DNA of 64,000 nt, taken from contig NZ_KB907451.1 in NCBI RefSeq assembly GCF_000382045.1, positions 62,001 through 126,000 of the forward strand, in the 5' to 3' direction. Source of the stretch: Variovorax atrisoli 110B. GTDB taxonomy: Bacteria > Pseudomonadota > Gammaproteobacteria > Burkholderiales > Burkholderiaceae_C. Each line of letters opens with the position of its first letter. Position 1 is the stretch's first letter. A program made the position numbers and the translations under genes. Positions 50,651 through 59,916 of the stretch are shown here, piece by piece. The notes under the pieces are model-generated. The model did no database searches, had not been told where the DNA came from, and saw only the letters and a list, made by a program, of their open reading frames with translations.

Positions 50651-52021
50651 TCAATGCCGCGGCGCGACCTGCTTCGGTCCGGCGGCGGGCTCAGTCGGCT
50701 TCATGGGCTTTGTGGGTTTCGCTTTCGGCTTGTCGGTACCGAACAGCTTTTCGACCTGCTGGCCCACGCGCGCGCCGATGGCCGTGCCGACACCCGGCAG
50801 CACCGCGCTGCCGATGGCCGCGCCGGTGAGCGCAGCGCCGGTCAGCGAGAGCTCGGGGTCGCTCATGGTGCCGCCCAGCTTCAGCGGCACGCCGACCACG
50901 CCGTCGACGAGGTCGACCGCGATCTCGCCGTCGAGCCTGCGGTTGAACACCTTGAGGTTGCCGCTGGCCGTGAGCACGCCCGAGCGGGCCTTGAGGTTGC
51001 TGTACTGCATGACCACGCCGTCCTCGGTGCCCTGGGTGTCGAGGGTGCCGGTGAGCTCGTCCAGCCTGGTGGTGCCGCCGCGGCTGATGCCGGCGGTGGT
51101 GACGGCCTTGGCCACGTCCAGCTTCGTGAGCATGGCGGGCTGCACCGAGAAGGTGGTGCGGGTGTGCAGGCTGCGGACCAGCGCGCCCAGTTCCTCGGCG
51201 CTTGCGGCCTCCGCCGAGAGCGTGGTCGTGCCCGAGAACCTGCCGGCCACCGAGGTGCGACGGCCGAAGGCCTGCACCAGGCTCTCGATGTCGATCTGGC
51301 GCGGCTCCAGGTCGGCCGAGAGCTGCAGCTTGCCGTCGGGCAGCGTCTCCAGGCGGGAGACGCCGTTCCAGGTGCCGCCGCCCACGTCGATGCGGGTGCG
51401 CCAGCGGTCCTGCCCGGCCTGGCGGTCCAGCCGCAGGCGCACGGGCGAAGGGGTGCCGGCGCGCTCGATGCGGGCCTGGCGCGGGCGCCAGCCGGGGTCG
51501 AAGCGGATGTCGCCGTCGTAGGCCAGCGCGATGTCGCGCCGGTCGATCCAGCTCACGTCGCGCCAGCGCACCTGTTCCACGGGAACGGGCGCGAGCGTCC
51601 ACGGCGCCGGCAGCGCGATGACGCCCGCCCCGCCCTCCTGCGGCCTGGGCCCCTTGCCCCTGAACGCCCGTACCGAGGCGCGCGGAAGCACCAGGCCGTC
51701 GACCTCGATCTCGTCCACGGCGATCACGCGCCGCAGCAAGGGCGTGAGCTGCAGCTGCGCGCTGACGCGGCGCAGGGTGATGGGCTTGGGCTGGTCGGTG
51801 GCGATGTCGGTCAGCACCAGCATGGGCACCGGGAACAGTTCCCAGTGGGCGCCGCCCACCTTCAGGGCCACGCCGAAGCGCTTCTCGAAGGTGTCGGCGA
51901 TCCTCGCGGCCACCTCGTCGTCGGTGGGCAGGCGCGTGCTCACCACCCACACCAGCGCACCCGCGCCCAGCAGCAATGCGGCAGCGATGCCGAGGAGCCA
52001 GCGGCGCAGGGGGAGTTTCAT
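50651..52021 (-). CDS. AsmA-like protein
   Basis: 456-residue protein with one N-terminal TM helix (WLLGIAAALLLGAGALVWVV) and a long periplasmic part with AsmA-type repeats: the N-terminal VGGAHWELFPVPMLVLTDI and the C-terminal LTASGNLKVFNRRLDGEIAVDLVDG. AsmA-like proteins form elongated bridges that move phospholipids or affect outer-membrane assembly. The C-terminus ends in a Lys/Pro-rich tail. At 456 residues it is shorter than E. coli AsmA (about 617). It stands alone between divergent and convergent neighbours. Confidence 0.78.
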   Translation of the reverse strand: MKLPLRRWLLGIAAALLLGAGALVWVVSTRLPTDDEVAARIADTFEKRFGVALKVGGAHWELFPVPMLVLTDIATDQPKPITLRRVSAQLQLTPLLRRVIAVDEIEVDGLVLPRASVRAFRGKGPRPQEGGAGVIALPAPWTLAPVPVEQVRWRDVSWIDRRDIALAYDGDIRFDPGWRPRQARIERAGTPSPVRLRLDRQAGQDRWRTRIDVGGGTWNGVSRLETLPDGKLQLSADLEPRQIDIESLVQAFGRRTSVAGRFSGTTTLSAEAASAEELGALVRSLHTRTTFSVQPAMLTKLDVAKAVTTAGISRGGTTRLDELTGTLDTQGTEDGVVMQYSNLKARSGVLTASGNLKVFNRRLDGEIAVDLVDGVVGVPLKLGGTMSDPELSLTGAALTGAAIGSAVLPGVGTAIGARVGQQVEKLFGTDKPKAKPTKPMKPTEPAAGPKQVAPRH

Positions 52022-52118
52022 CGGCGCAAGGTAGCACGCAAAGGCGACTCGGTTTGTCAGCCGCCATCGCTATAGTTTTGGCCACTGTTACAGGCCGGAA
52101 GAAAGAAAGAGGCATCGA

Positions 52119-52541
52119 ATGCGTATCTGGAAGAAGGAGGTCTCCGTCGAGACCCTGACGAGCAACCACGTGGGCACCGTCGTGTCGGCGCTGGGCATCG
52201 AGTTCCTGGAGGTGGGCGACGACTTCATCCGCGCCCGCTGCCCAGTGGACGAGCGCACCCGCCAGCCCTACGGCATCCTGCACGGCGGCGTGTCGGTGGT
52301 GCTGGCCGAGACGCTGGGCTCCTGCGGCGCCCACTACTCCGCCCCCGAAGGCGACCGGGCCGTGGGCCTGGACATCAACGCCAACCACATCCGCTCCGTC
52401 ACCAGCGGCTGGGTCATCGGCACCGCGCGGCCGGTGCACCGGGGCCGCACCACGCAGGTCTGGCAGATCGATCTGACCAACGAGGCTGGCGAGCTGACCT
52501 GCGTGTCGCGCATCACGATGGCGGTGCTGCAGCCGCGCTGA
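52119..52541 (+). CDS. PaaI-type hotdog thioesterase
   Basis: 140-residue single hotdog-domain thioesterase. The conserved active-site segment RQPYGILHGGVSVVLAETLGS has the Gly-Ile-Leu-His-Gly-Gly motif and the catalytic Glu on the following helix. It would hydrolyse aromatic or acyl-CoA thioesters; length and motif fit 1,4-dihydroxy-2-naphthoyl-CoA/EntH-like members. It is a single gene, divergent from the AsmA-like gene. TATAGT at 52071 is a possible -10 with a weak -35. Confidence 0.85.
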   Translation: MRIWKKEVSVETLTSNHVGTVVSALGIEFLEVGDDFIRARCPVDERTRQPYGILHGGVSVVLAETLGSCGAHYSAPEGDRAVGLDINANHIRSVTSGWVIGTARPVHRGRTTQVWQIDLTNEAGELTCVSRITMAVLQPR

Positions 52542-52703
52542 GCGCGGCGGCTCTGCCGCCCTCGCACCCTTTCCTTCTTTCTCCGGCACAGGGTGCGTGC
52601 CGGTGTTCAGTGCGGTTTTCATCGCCCACAATCACGCCCCGGGAAAAGCCGGAGCGTTCCGGGCCCCCGCGCACAACACACCCCAACAAGAGGAGATAGA
52701 AGA

Positions 52704-53987
52704 ATGTTCAACTGGACTGAACGGCCCGCGTCCGCGCTGGCCAACGGCGCGGTCATCGCGCCCGACGAACGGCTGCCCTGGCTGCAGACCGGCGCCATGG
52801 GCGTACAGCACGTCATCGCGATGTTCGGCGCCACGGTGCTGGCGCCGATCCTGATGGGCTTCAACCCCAACATCGCGATCCTGATGAGCGGCATCGGCAC
52901 GCTGATCTTCTATTTCGTCACCGGCGGCAAGGTGCCCAGCTACCTGGGCTCGAGCTTCGCCTTCATCGGCGTGGTGATCGCGGCCAGCGGCTATGCGGGC
53001 AAGGGCCCCAACGCCAACATCGCGGTGGCGCTGGGCGGCATCGTGGCCTGCGGGGTGGTCTACATCCTGATCGGGGCCATCGTGCAGGCGGTCGGCACAG
53101 GCTGGATCGAGCGCTTCATGCCGCCGGTGGTCACCGGCGCGGTGGTGGCGGTGATCGGGCTCAACCTGGCGAGCGTGCCGGTCAAGAACATGGCGGCCGG
53201 CAACTTCGACGCCTGGATGCAGGCCGTGACCTTCCTCTGCGTGGGCCTGGTGGCGGTGTTCACGCGCGGCATGCTGCAGCGCCTGCTGATCCTGGTGGGT
53301 CTGATCCTGGCCACGCTGGTCTACGCGGCGCTGACCAACGGGCTGGGCATGGGCAAGCCGGTGGACTTGAGCGGCATCGCCAACGCGGCCTGGTTCGGCC
53401 TGCCGACCTTCACCGCGCCGGTGTTCACGGCCAACGCGATGCTGTTGATCGCGCCGGTGGCGATCATCCTGGTGGCGGAGAACCTCGGCCACCTGAAGGC
53501 GGTGACGGCCATGACCGGCCGCAACCTCGACCCGTACATGGGCCGCGCCTTCATCGGCGACGGCATCGCCACGGTGGTGAGCGGCGCCGCGGGCGGCACG
53601 GGCGTGACCACCTACGCCGAGAACATCGGCGTGATGGCGGCCACGCGCATCTATTCCACCGCCGTGTTCGTGGTGGCTGCCGTCATCGCGCTGGTGCTGG
53701 GCTTCAGCCCGAAGTTCGGCGCGCTGATCCAGGCCATTCCGCTGCCGGTGATGGGCGGCGTGAGCATCGTGGTGTTCGGCCTGATCGCCATTGCCGGCGC
53801 CAAGATCTGGGTCGACAACAAGGTCGACTTCTCGCAGAACAGAAACCTGATCGTCGCGGCCATCACGCTGATCGTCGGCACGGGCGACTTCACGCTGAAG
53901 TTCGGCGACTTCGCCCTCGGCGGCATCGGCTGCGCGACCTTCGGGGCCATCATTCTCTACGCGCTGCTGGGCCGCTCGAAGAACTGA
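52704..53987 (+). CDS. NCS2-family nucleobase:cation symporter (uracil permease type)
   Basis: 427-residue inner-membrane transporter with about 14 TM segments. Seen: LPWLQTGAMGVQHVIAMFGATV near the N-terminus, the NCS2 signature region VAENLGHLKAVTAMTGRNLD and the substrate-site-like GAAGGTGVTTYAENIGVMA. This resembles UraA/PyrP (uracil) rather than the larger xanthine/urate carriers. AGGAGATAGAAGAATG gives a clear ribosome-binding site for the ATG at 52704. It is followed by a family 2 repeat. Confidence 0.88.
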   Translation: MFNWTERPASALANGAVIAPDERLPWLQTGAMGVQHVIAMFGATVLAPILMGFNPNIAILMSGIGTLIFYFVTGGKVPSYLGSSFAFIGVVIAASGYAGKGPNANIAVALGGIVACGVVYILIGAIVQAVGTGWIERFMPPVVTGAVVAVIGLNLASVPVKNMAAGNFDAWMQAVTFLCVGLVAVFTRGMLQRLLILVGLILATLVYAALTNGLGMGKPVDLSGIANAAWFGLPTFTAPVFTANAMLLIAPVAIILVAENLGHLKAVTAMTGRNLDPYMGRAFIGDGIATVVSGAAGGTGVTTYAENIGVMAATRIYSTAVFVVAAVIALVLGFSPKFGALIQAIPLPVMGGVSIVVFGLIAIAGAKIWVDNKVDFSQNRNLIVAAITLIVGTGDFTLKFGDFALGGIGCATFGAIILYALLGRSKN

Positions 53988-54013
53988 GCCGAGGGCGAAC
54001 CTCCCAGGGATAC

Positions 54014-54099
54014 CGTGGAACCGGCTTTGCCGGGCCACCGGTATCGCCCCCTGCGAGGGGGTTGGCGAAGCGGTGCGAAGTACCGCCAAGCCTGGGGGT
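54014..54099. repeat. Intergenic repeat family 2, copy c
   Basis: GTGGAACCGGCTTTGCCGGG, TATCGCCCCCTGCGAGGGGG, TTGGCGAAGCG-GCGAAGTACCG and AAGCCTGGGGGTT. Nearly the same structure and direction as the boxC-boxB copy at 24499. It lies between the NCS2 permease and minC. Confidence 0.82.
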
Positions 54100-54215
54100 T
54101 GGCTTGGTAACCTCATGAAAGAAGTGTTCTCCGGAGGGCCTGAAGCCGGGGGCCTTCACCGGCCTTTGGCCCGCGCCCGTTAGACTCCAACGCTTTTCGC
54201 ACCGACGTTTTCCCA

Positions 54216-54974
54216 ATGGCCGATGTCTCCGCCGCGCGCACCAAGGCGGTTTTCGAATTCAAGAGCGCCACGCTGCCGCTGATCGCAGTGATCCTCAAGA
54301 CGTCCGACCTGGACGTGCTGGCCGAGGCACTCGACGCCCAGCTTGCGGATTCGCCCGACTTCTTCGAGCAGGAGCCGGTGGTGATCGACCTCTCGCTGCT
54401 GCAGGAGGCGCAGGACGACGGCGACATCGACTTCGCCGCCCTGCGCGGCCTGCTGGCGCGCCACCAGACGCAGCCCATCGCGGTGCGCGGCGGCAACGAC
54501 GCCCAGCACGCCGCCGCGCGCGCGGCCGGCCTCTCGGTGGCGGCCATGCCAGCGGCCCCGGCGCCCCGCGCCCCGGCCCCGCCGGCCGAGCCCCCCGCCT
54601 CCGAAGCCCCGCAGATCGTGCGCGAGGTGCCGGTGCCGGCCAACGGCACGCTGCTGATCGACAAGCCGCTGCGTTCTGGCCAGCAGGTGTACGCACGCGG
54701 CGGCGACGTGGTGGTGACGGCCGTGGTGAGCTTCGGCGCCGAGGTCATCGCCGACGGCAACGTGCACGTGTACGCACCGCTGCGCGGCAAGGCGATCGCC
54801 GGGGCGCGCGGCAACACCGAGGCGCGGATCTTCTCGACCTGCATGGAAGCGCAGCTGGTGGCCGTGGCCGGCATCTACCGGACCAACGAGGTGCCGCTGC
54901 CCGACACGGTGCTGGGCAAGCCGGCCCAAGTGCGCCTGGACGGCAAGAAAATCTCGATCGATCCCATTCCCTGA
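54216..54974 (+). CDS. minC: Septum site-determining protein MinC
   Basis: 252-residue inhibitor of FtsZ assembly. The N-terminal domain (about 1-105) contains FEFKSATLPLIAVIL and DFFEQEPVVIDLSLL; an Ala/Pro-rich linker (about 110-135) leads to the C-terminal beta-helix domain with GTLLIDKPLRSGQQVYARGGD, which binds MinD. Directed by MinD to the cell poles, it prevents polar division. First gene of the minCDE operon; 66 bp separate it from minD. Confidence 0.95.
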   Translation: MADVSAARTKAVFEFKSATLPLIAVILKTSDLDVLAEALDAQLADSPDFFEQEPVVIDLSLLQEAQDDGDIDFAALRGLLARHQTQPIAVRGGNDAQHAAARAAGLSVAAMPAAPAPRAPAPPAEPPASEAPQIVREVPVPANGTLLIDKPLRSGQQVYARGGDVVVTAVVSFGAEVIADGNVHVYAPLRGKAIAGARGNTEARIFSTCMEAQLVAVAGIYRTNEVPLPDTVLGKPAQVRLDGKKISIDPIP

Positions 54975-55046
54975 CCGGACGAACCCGATCACGGAATGCG
55001 GCGACCCTGACAAGCAACAACTGAATCGAAACAAGAAGGAATGGCC

Positions 55047-55862
55047 ATGGCCAAAATTGTGGTGGTGACTTCGGGCAAGGGCGGCGTCGGCAAGACGACG
55101 ACGAGCGCCAGCTTCGCGTCGGGCCTCGCGCTCGCGGGCAAGAAGACGGCTGTGATCGACTTCGACGTGGGCCTGCGCAACCTCGACCTGATCATGGGCT
55201 GCGAACGCCGCGTGGTGTACGACCTGATCAACGTCATCCAGGGCGAGGCCAACCTGAGCCAGGCGCTCATCAAGGACAAGCAGTGCGACAACCTGTTCGT
55301 GCTGGCCGCCTCGCAGACGCGCGACAAGGAAGCGCTCACGCAGGAAGGCGTCGAGAAGGTGCTGGCCGACCTCGCCGCGATGGACTTCGAATACATCGTC
55401 TGCGACTCGCCCGCGGGCATCGAGACCGGCGCGATGATGGCCATGCACTTCGCCGACGAGGCGCTGGTGGTGACCAACCCCGAGGTCTCCTCGGTGCGCG
55501 ACTCCGACCGCATCCTGGGCATGCTCAGCAGCAAGACCAAGCGCGCCAAGGAAGGCGGGGAGCCGATCAAGGAGCACCTGCTGATCACCCGCTACAACCC
55601 GAACCGGGTGGCGGGCGGCCAGATGCTGTCGCTGGAGGACATCCAGGACATCCTGCGCATCAAGCTGATCGGCGTGATCCCCGAGTCGGAGAGCGTGCTG
55701 CACGCCTCCAACCAGGGCGTGCCGGCGATCCACGACAAGGAGACCGACGTGGCGCAGGCCTACACCGACGTGGTGGCCCGCTTCCTCGGCGAGGAACGGC
55801 CGATGCGCTTCGTCGAGGCGGAGAAGCCGGGCTTCTTCAAGCGAATCTTCGGGAGCAAGTAG
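55047..55862 (+). CDS. minD: Septum site-determining ATPase MinD
   Basis: 271-residue ParA-type ATPase that recruits MinC to the membrane and oscillates with MinE. Deviant Walker A KGGVGKTTTSAS, switch I DFDVGLRNLD, switch II DSPAGIE and the C-terminal amphipathic membrane-targeting helix FFKRIFGSK. The ATG at 55047 is chosen over the in-frame ATG at 55041 because AAGGA ends 6 nt before it and MAKIVVVTSGKGG is the conserved start. It ends 3 bp before minE. Confidence 0.97.
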   Translation: MAKIVVVTSGKGGVGKTTTSASFASGLALAGKKTAVIDFDVGLRNLDLIMGCERRVVYDLINVIQGEANLSQALIKDKQCDNLFVLAASQTRDKEALTQEGVEKVLADLAAMDFEYIVCDSPAGIETGAMMAMHFADEALVVTNPEVSSVRDSDRILGMLSSKTKRAKEGGEPIKEHLLITRYNPNRVAGGQMLSLEDIQDILRIKLIGVIPESESVLHASNQGVPAIHDKETDVAQAYTDVVARFLGEERPMRFVEAEKPGFFKRIFGSK

Positions 55863-55865
55863 CCC

Positions 55866-56144
55866 ATGTCCTTCCTCTCGTTCCTGCTGGGCGAAAAGAA
55901 GAAGACTGCCAGCGTCGCGAAAGAGCGGCTGCAGATCATCCTCGCCCACGAGCGCTCGAGCCTCAGCGGCAAGAAGCGGCCCGACTACCTGCCCGAACTC
56001 CAGCGCGAGCTGGTGGCGGTGATTTCCAAGTACGTGTCGATCAACGCGGACGACATCAAGGTCAACCTGGAGACCCAGGACAACCTCGAAGTGCTCGACA
56101 TCAAGATCGAGCTGCCCGACCCGGCTCCGACGCCGGCGCGCTGA
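55866..56144 (+). CDS. minE: Cell division topological specificity factor MinE
   Basis: 92-residue protein that releases MinCD from the membrane at midcell. N-terminal membrane-binding helix ([15 protein letters not shown]), MinD-contact segment [12 protein letters not shown] and a C-terminal dimerisation domain (VKVNLETQ-type strand with [11 protein letters not shown]). Last gene of minCDE. Its final 44 bp overlap the convergent rhodanese gene. Confidence 0.95.
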   Translation: MSFLSFLLGEKKKTASVAKERLQIILAHERSSLSGKKRPDYLPELQRELVAVISKYVSINADDIKVNLETQDNLEVLDIKIELPDPAPTPAR

Positions 56145-57768
56145 GCGCGAAGAACCTGAAGCGCACGGACGGGTCCTGCAGGACCCGTTGCGACAGTGCG
56201 CGCTCCCACGCGAGGTAGTCGGCCCAGGCCGCATCGCGACGCGGACCGAAGACGCGCATCACCGAGCCCCAGTCGTCGTCGAAGGGGGTGAGCAGCTGGG
56301 CCGGCGCGCAAGCCGCGGTCAGCGGCCTGCCCGAAGCCCTCCAGCCCTGCGTTCCGCCCCGGAGCCAGCTGAACTCCGCACCCGAATCCGGCCACCGCCT
56401 CTGCGCATCGCGCGCCACGCGGGCGGCCGCCGTGCCGTCGGGCGAGGTGAAGACCAGCTTGCGGCCGGCCGCGGCGTGCGGAGCCAGCGGCGCGAGCGAG
56501 GCCGGCAGCATGTAGAGCGCGCCCGGCAGGTGGCCGCGCTCGTAGTCGAGGCTGGGGCCCACGTCGATCACGGTGACGGCGCCGTCGCTGTGCAATTGCG
56601 CGAGGGCGTCGGCATCCAGCGGCGGCGGTGCGCCGTCGATGGCGGCCGAGGGGTCCGGCGGGGCCTGCTGCGGGGTGAACTCGCCGTCGTACACGTAGAC
56701 CTCGGCCTGGCCCAGTTGCGTGAGCCAGAAAGCGGTGATGGCCGCACGCAGGCGATGGGCCGGATCGTCGACCAGCACGATACGCGCGCCTCGCGTGCCC
56801 ACGAGGTTCTCGAAGTGCATCAGCAGCTGGCCGCCCGGCACCTGGCGCAGGCCGGTGCCCGCGAAGGCCGGATCGGGTTCGGGCCGCACGTCGAAGAGGT
56901 AGAGGGTGCGCCCGCGATCGTCGCGCCAGGCGGCGAGCCGGGCCGCGTCGGCCACGGGCAGCGCGAAGCGCGCGAGCAGCTCGTCGGCGAGGCCGCGCAG
57001 CACCTGCGGGGATTCGGGCGGCAGCTCGTCGTCGGGCGCCGCGTTCTGCACGGTGGGCGCGCCGTGCAGGCCCCAGTCCATGACGCCGTCCTCGACGAAC
57101 ACCGCTTCGCTCGCGCGGCCCAGCAGCCGCAGCGTGGTCGCGCCGACGATGCCGCGCGTGCGGCTGAAGCAGTTGATGGCCCACAGGTGGTCCGGTCCGC
57201 CGGCCTCGGGCGGCTCGAAGCGGCGCAGCGCCAGCTCGGTGCCCGGATGGTTGCGTGCGCCGGACAGCGAGAGGAATTCGAACTCCGCGCGCGGCCGCGC
57301 ATCGACCAGCGTGGTCGGGCGGCCCTCACGCAGGCGGGCGCGCAGCGCCTCCACGGGCAGGCCCGGCGTGCCGTAGTGAAGCCGTGCGCGGTCGCCGAAG
57401 GCCTTCACCAGCGTGCCGTAGCCATCGATGGCGGGCAGGCCCTCGCTCACCCAGCGCAGCAGGCCGCCGTCGAGCGTTCGCACATCGCCGTAGCCCAGGC
57501 GCGCGAGCACGGCCGATGCCGCCTGCGCGGCGCCGCCGGGCGCGTCATCGTCGTCGTAGAGCACCACCGGCGTGGAACGGCGCGGCACCAGCGCGCCGAT
57601 CTGCAGTTCGAGCCCGCTGAGGGGCGCGTTGCGCGCGAGGTTCAGGTGTCGCTGCACGAACCAGCGCGTCTCGCGCACGTCGAGCAGGGCCAGCTCGGCC
57701 GCGGGCTCCGCCAGCAGCAGGGCCCACAGTTCGGCCGGCGCGACGGTGTTCTTCGGGGGCGTGCTCAT
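56101..57768 (-). CDS. Four-domain rhodanese-like protein
   Basis: 555-residue protein with four consecutive rhodanese-like domains: about 15-115 ([12 protein letters not shown]), 140-240 ([12 protein letters not shown]), 285-385 ([11 protein letters not shown]) and 400-510 ([20 protein letters not shown]). Only the second carries a plausible active-site cysteine loop, INCFSRTRG (C-x4-R type); the others have Asp or Ser in place of Cys, as in inactive rhodaneses. It may be a sulfurtransferase with regulatory repeats. No cofactor genes adjoin it. It overlaps minE by 44 bp on the opposite strand. Confidence 0.8.
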   Translation of the reverse strand: MSTPPKNTVAPAELWALLLAEPAAELALLDVRETRWFVQRHLNLARNAPLSGLELQIGALVPRRSTPVVLYDDDDAPGGAAQAASAVLARLGYGDVRTLDGGLLRWVSEGLPAIDGYGTLVKAFGDRARLHYGTPGLPVEALRARLREGRPTTLVDARPRAEFEFLSLSGARNHPGTELALRRFEPPEAGGPDHLWAINCFSRTRGIVGATTLRLLGRASEAVFVEDGVMDWGLHGAPTVQNAAPDDELPPESPQVLRGLADELLARFALPVADAARLAAWRDDRGRTLYLFDVRPEPDPAFAGTGLRQVPGGQLLMHFENLVGTRGARIVLVDDPAHRLRAAITAFWLTQLGQAEVYVYDGEFTPQQAPPDPSAAIDGAPPPLDADALAQLHSDGAVTVIDVGPSLDYERGHLPGALYMLPASLAPLAPHAAAGRKLVFTSPDGTAAARVARDAQRRWPDSGAEFSWLRGGTQGWRASGRPLTAACAPAQLLTPFDDDWGSVMRVFGPRRDAAWADYLAWERALSQRVLQDPSVRFRFFALSAPASEPGRAARS

Positions 57769-57796
57769 GCGCGCATTCTCCGGGGCCCGTCGCTCA

Positions 57797-58777
57797 TCAA
57801 TTGGGCTGAATGCCGGCCTGCTTCACCACCGCGGTCCACTTGACGGTCTCCGACTGGATGAAGCGCGCGAAGTCTTCGGGCGAGCTGCCCACGGTGAAGG
57901 CGCCGATGTCGTCGTAGCGCTTCCTGAACTCGGCCGTCTGCACGATGTCGCGCAGCTCGCGCGACAGGCGCTGCACCAGCGGCGCGGGCGTACCGCTGCG
58001 CACCACCACGCCGTACCACGAGGTGACCTCGAAATCGGGCAGGCCGGCTTCTGCAGTGGTGGGCACATCGGGCAGCCAGGGTGCGCGCGTGCGGTAGGCC
58101 ACGGCCAGCGGCTTGAGCGTGCCGGCCTTCACGAAGGGGATGGCGGTGACCACCTCGTTGAAGATGAACTGCGTCTGCCCCGCGAGCAGGTCGTTGAGGG
58201 CCGGGGCGCTGCCCTGGTAGGGAATGGCGGTGAAGTCGGCGCCGGTCTGCGTCTTCAGCAGCTCGCCCGCGAGGTGGGAGTACGCGCCCACGCTGATGCC
58301 GTAGTTGACCTTGCCGGGGTTCTTCTTCGAATAGTCGATCAGCTCGCGCGGGCTGGCCACCGGCAGCTTCGGATTCACCAGCAGCACCTGCGGCGTCTGC
58401 ACGAGCAGCGACACGGGCGTGAAGTCGCGCGAGAGGTCGTAGCTCAGTTGCCTGAACAGCGCGGGCTGCACCGTGAGGTTGGACGCCGGCGCGAGCAGCA
58501 GCGTGTAGCCGTCGGCCGGCTGTCGCGCGACGTACTCGAAGCCGATGTTGCCTGCGGCGCCGCTGCGGTTCTCGACCACCACCGCCTGCCTGAGCCGCTG
58601 CTGGAGCTGCTCGGCGACCTCGCGGGCGATCTTGTCGGCGATGCCGCCGGCCGGATAGGGCACGACGAGGCGGATGGTCCTGGCCGGATAGTCGTCCAGC
58701 GTGGCGGCCTGGATCTGCACGTCGACGGACAGCGCGGCGAGCAGCGCCAGGGCGATGCGGGTGAGGAGTTTCTTCAT
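57797..58777 (-). CDS. Bug-type (TTT/TctC) solute-binding protein
   Basis: 326-residue periplasmic binding protein of the Bug family, greatly expanded in Comamonadaceae and Burkholderiales. Signal peptide (LLTRIALALLAALSVDVQIQA), then YPARTIRLVVPYPAGGIADKI, VVVENRSGAAGNIGFEYVA and PFVKAGTLKPLAVAYRTRAPW. The Asp of the usual GGxxD ligand motif is present as GIADK. No TctA/TctB membrane genes are near, as is usual for orphan Bug proteins. Ligand unknown, most often a carboxylate. It is 28 bp upstream of the end-to-start junction with the rhodanese gene on the same strand. Confidence 0.88.
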   Translation of the reverse strand: MKKLLTRIALALLAALSVDVQIQAATLDDYPARTIRLVVPYPAGGIADKIAREVAEQLQQRLRQAVVVENRSGAAGNIGFEYVARQPADGYTLLLAPASNLTVQPALFRQLSYDLSRDFTPVSLLVQTPQVLLVNPKLPVASPRELIDYSKKNPGKVNYGISVGAYSHLAGELLKTQTGADFTAIPYQGSAPALNDLLAGQTQFIFNEVVTAIPFVKAGTLKPLAVAYRTRAPWLPDVPTTAEAGLPDFEVTSWYGVVVRSGTPAPLVQRLSRELRDIVQTAEFRKRYDDIGAFTVGSSPEDFARFIQSETVKWTAVVKQAGIQPN

Positions 58778-58960
58778 GGGGCGAAGCGAAAGGGCCGGCA
58801 CGCGGCTGCCGTGAAGGCGCACCCTGCGGGCGCGCAGCAAAGCCGTGGAGCGTAGGCCTCGCCCCGCGCCTGCCGAACTAAGTTTCGCGCCGATGCTTAT
58901 GCGAAAAGCGCGCATGCAAGCGCCCGCTTGCTACCTAGCATCGCAGTCCGGTCCATCGCC

Positions 58961-59896
58961 ATGACATCGACTGCCCTGCCCCTCCACCGCAACGCACCTG
59001 CGCGCCGCCACTGGTGGTGGCACTTCGAGGTACCCACGCTTCTGCTGGCCGCCCTGCTCTACGCCGCATGGGGTGCGCTGGTGTGGTGGCACGCGCTGCT
59101 TCCCGGCTGGGCGCTGTTCATCGTGGGCGGCTTTCTCGCTCAGCTGCATTTCTCGCTGCAGCACGAGAGCATCCATGCGATGCGCCACCTGCCGAAGTGG
59201 CTGCGCCACGCGTTGGTGTGGCCGCCGCTGAACCTCTGGCTGCCGTACCCCTTCTACAACCGCGGCCACAGCTCGCACCACGTCAATTTCCATCTCACGC
59301 ATCCGGAGCGCGACAACGAGAGCGCCTACCACTCCGCGCCGGCATGGCAGAGCTATGGGCCCGTGTGGCGATGGATCTACATGGCCAACCAGACGATTGC
59401 GTTCCGCGTGGTGCTGGGGCCGTTCCTGCGGCTGTGGAAGCTGGTGCGCTTCGAGGCCGGGCGCGTGCTCGCGGGCGACTTCTCGCGGCTGCCGACGTGG
59501 TTCTGGCACGCGTTGAGCGTGGTGCCGGTGCTGTACTACGTGGTCGAGGTCTGCGGCATGGGCTTCGGCGAGTACCTTCTGTACTTCGTCTATCCCGGGA
59601 TGATGCTGGGCTCGCTGCGCACCTTCACCGAGCACCGCTGGGCCGACACGCCGCACGAGCGCGTGGCCATCGTGGAATCGAACCTCGTGTTCGGGCTGCT
59701 GTACCTCTTCAACAACCTGCACCACGTGCATCACCGTGCGCCGACCATGCCGTGGTACGAGATCCCGGTGTACTTCCGCAGGCACCGCGCGGCGGTGCTG
59801 GAGGCGAACGGCAACTTCTACTACCGGGGCTATGGGGAGATCGTGCGCCGGCACCTGTTCAAGCCGGTGTTCACCCCGGTCCATCCCAACTGGTAG
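58961..59896 (+). CDS. Membrane fatty acid desaturase
   Basis: 311-residue integral-membrane diiron desaturase/hydroxylase. Several TM segments and the histidine clusters HESIH, HSSHH and HHVHH, with a further FTEHRW, make up the metal site. It belongs to the FA_desaturase superfamily; related proteins desaturate acyl lipids or carotenoids, or hydroxylate alkyl chains. The ATG at 58961 precedes the first hydrophobic region with a short cytoplasmic lead. It diverges from the Bug-type gene and converges with the hydrolase gene. Substrate unknown. Confidence 0.83.
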   Translation: MTSTALPLHRNAPARRHWWWHFEVPTLLLAALLYAAWGALVWWHALLPGWALFIVGGFLAQLHFSLQHESIHAMRHLPKWLRHALVWPPLNLWLPYPFYNRGHSSHHVNFHLTHPERDNESAYHSAPAWQSYGPVWRWIYMANQTIAFRVVLGPFLRLWKLVRFEAGRVLAGDFSRLPTWFWHALSVVPVLYYVVEVCGMGFGEYLLYFVYPGMMLGSLRTFTEHRWADTPHERVAIVESNLVFGLLYLFNNLHHVHHRAPTMPWYEIPVYFRRHRAAVLEANGNFYYRGYGEIVRRHLFKPVFTPVHPNW

Positions 59897-59916
59897 AGAC
59901 TTGATCGCGGACGGCG

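Noticed and set aside
52547..52561. GGCGGC-TCT-GCCGCC hairpin after the thioesterase as a terminator
   Set aside because: The stem is only 6 bp and no T run follows on the plus strand.
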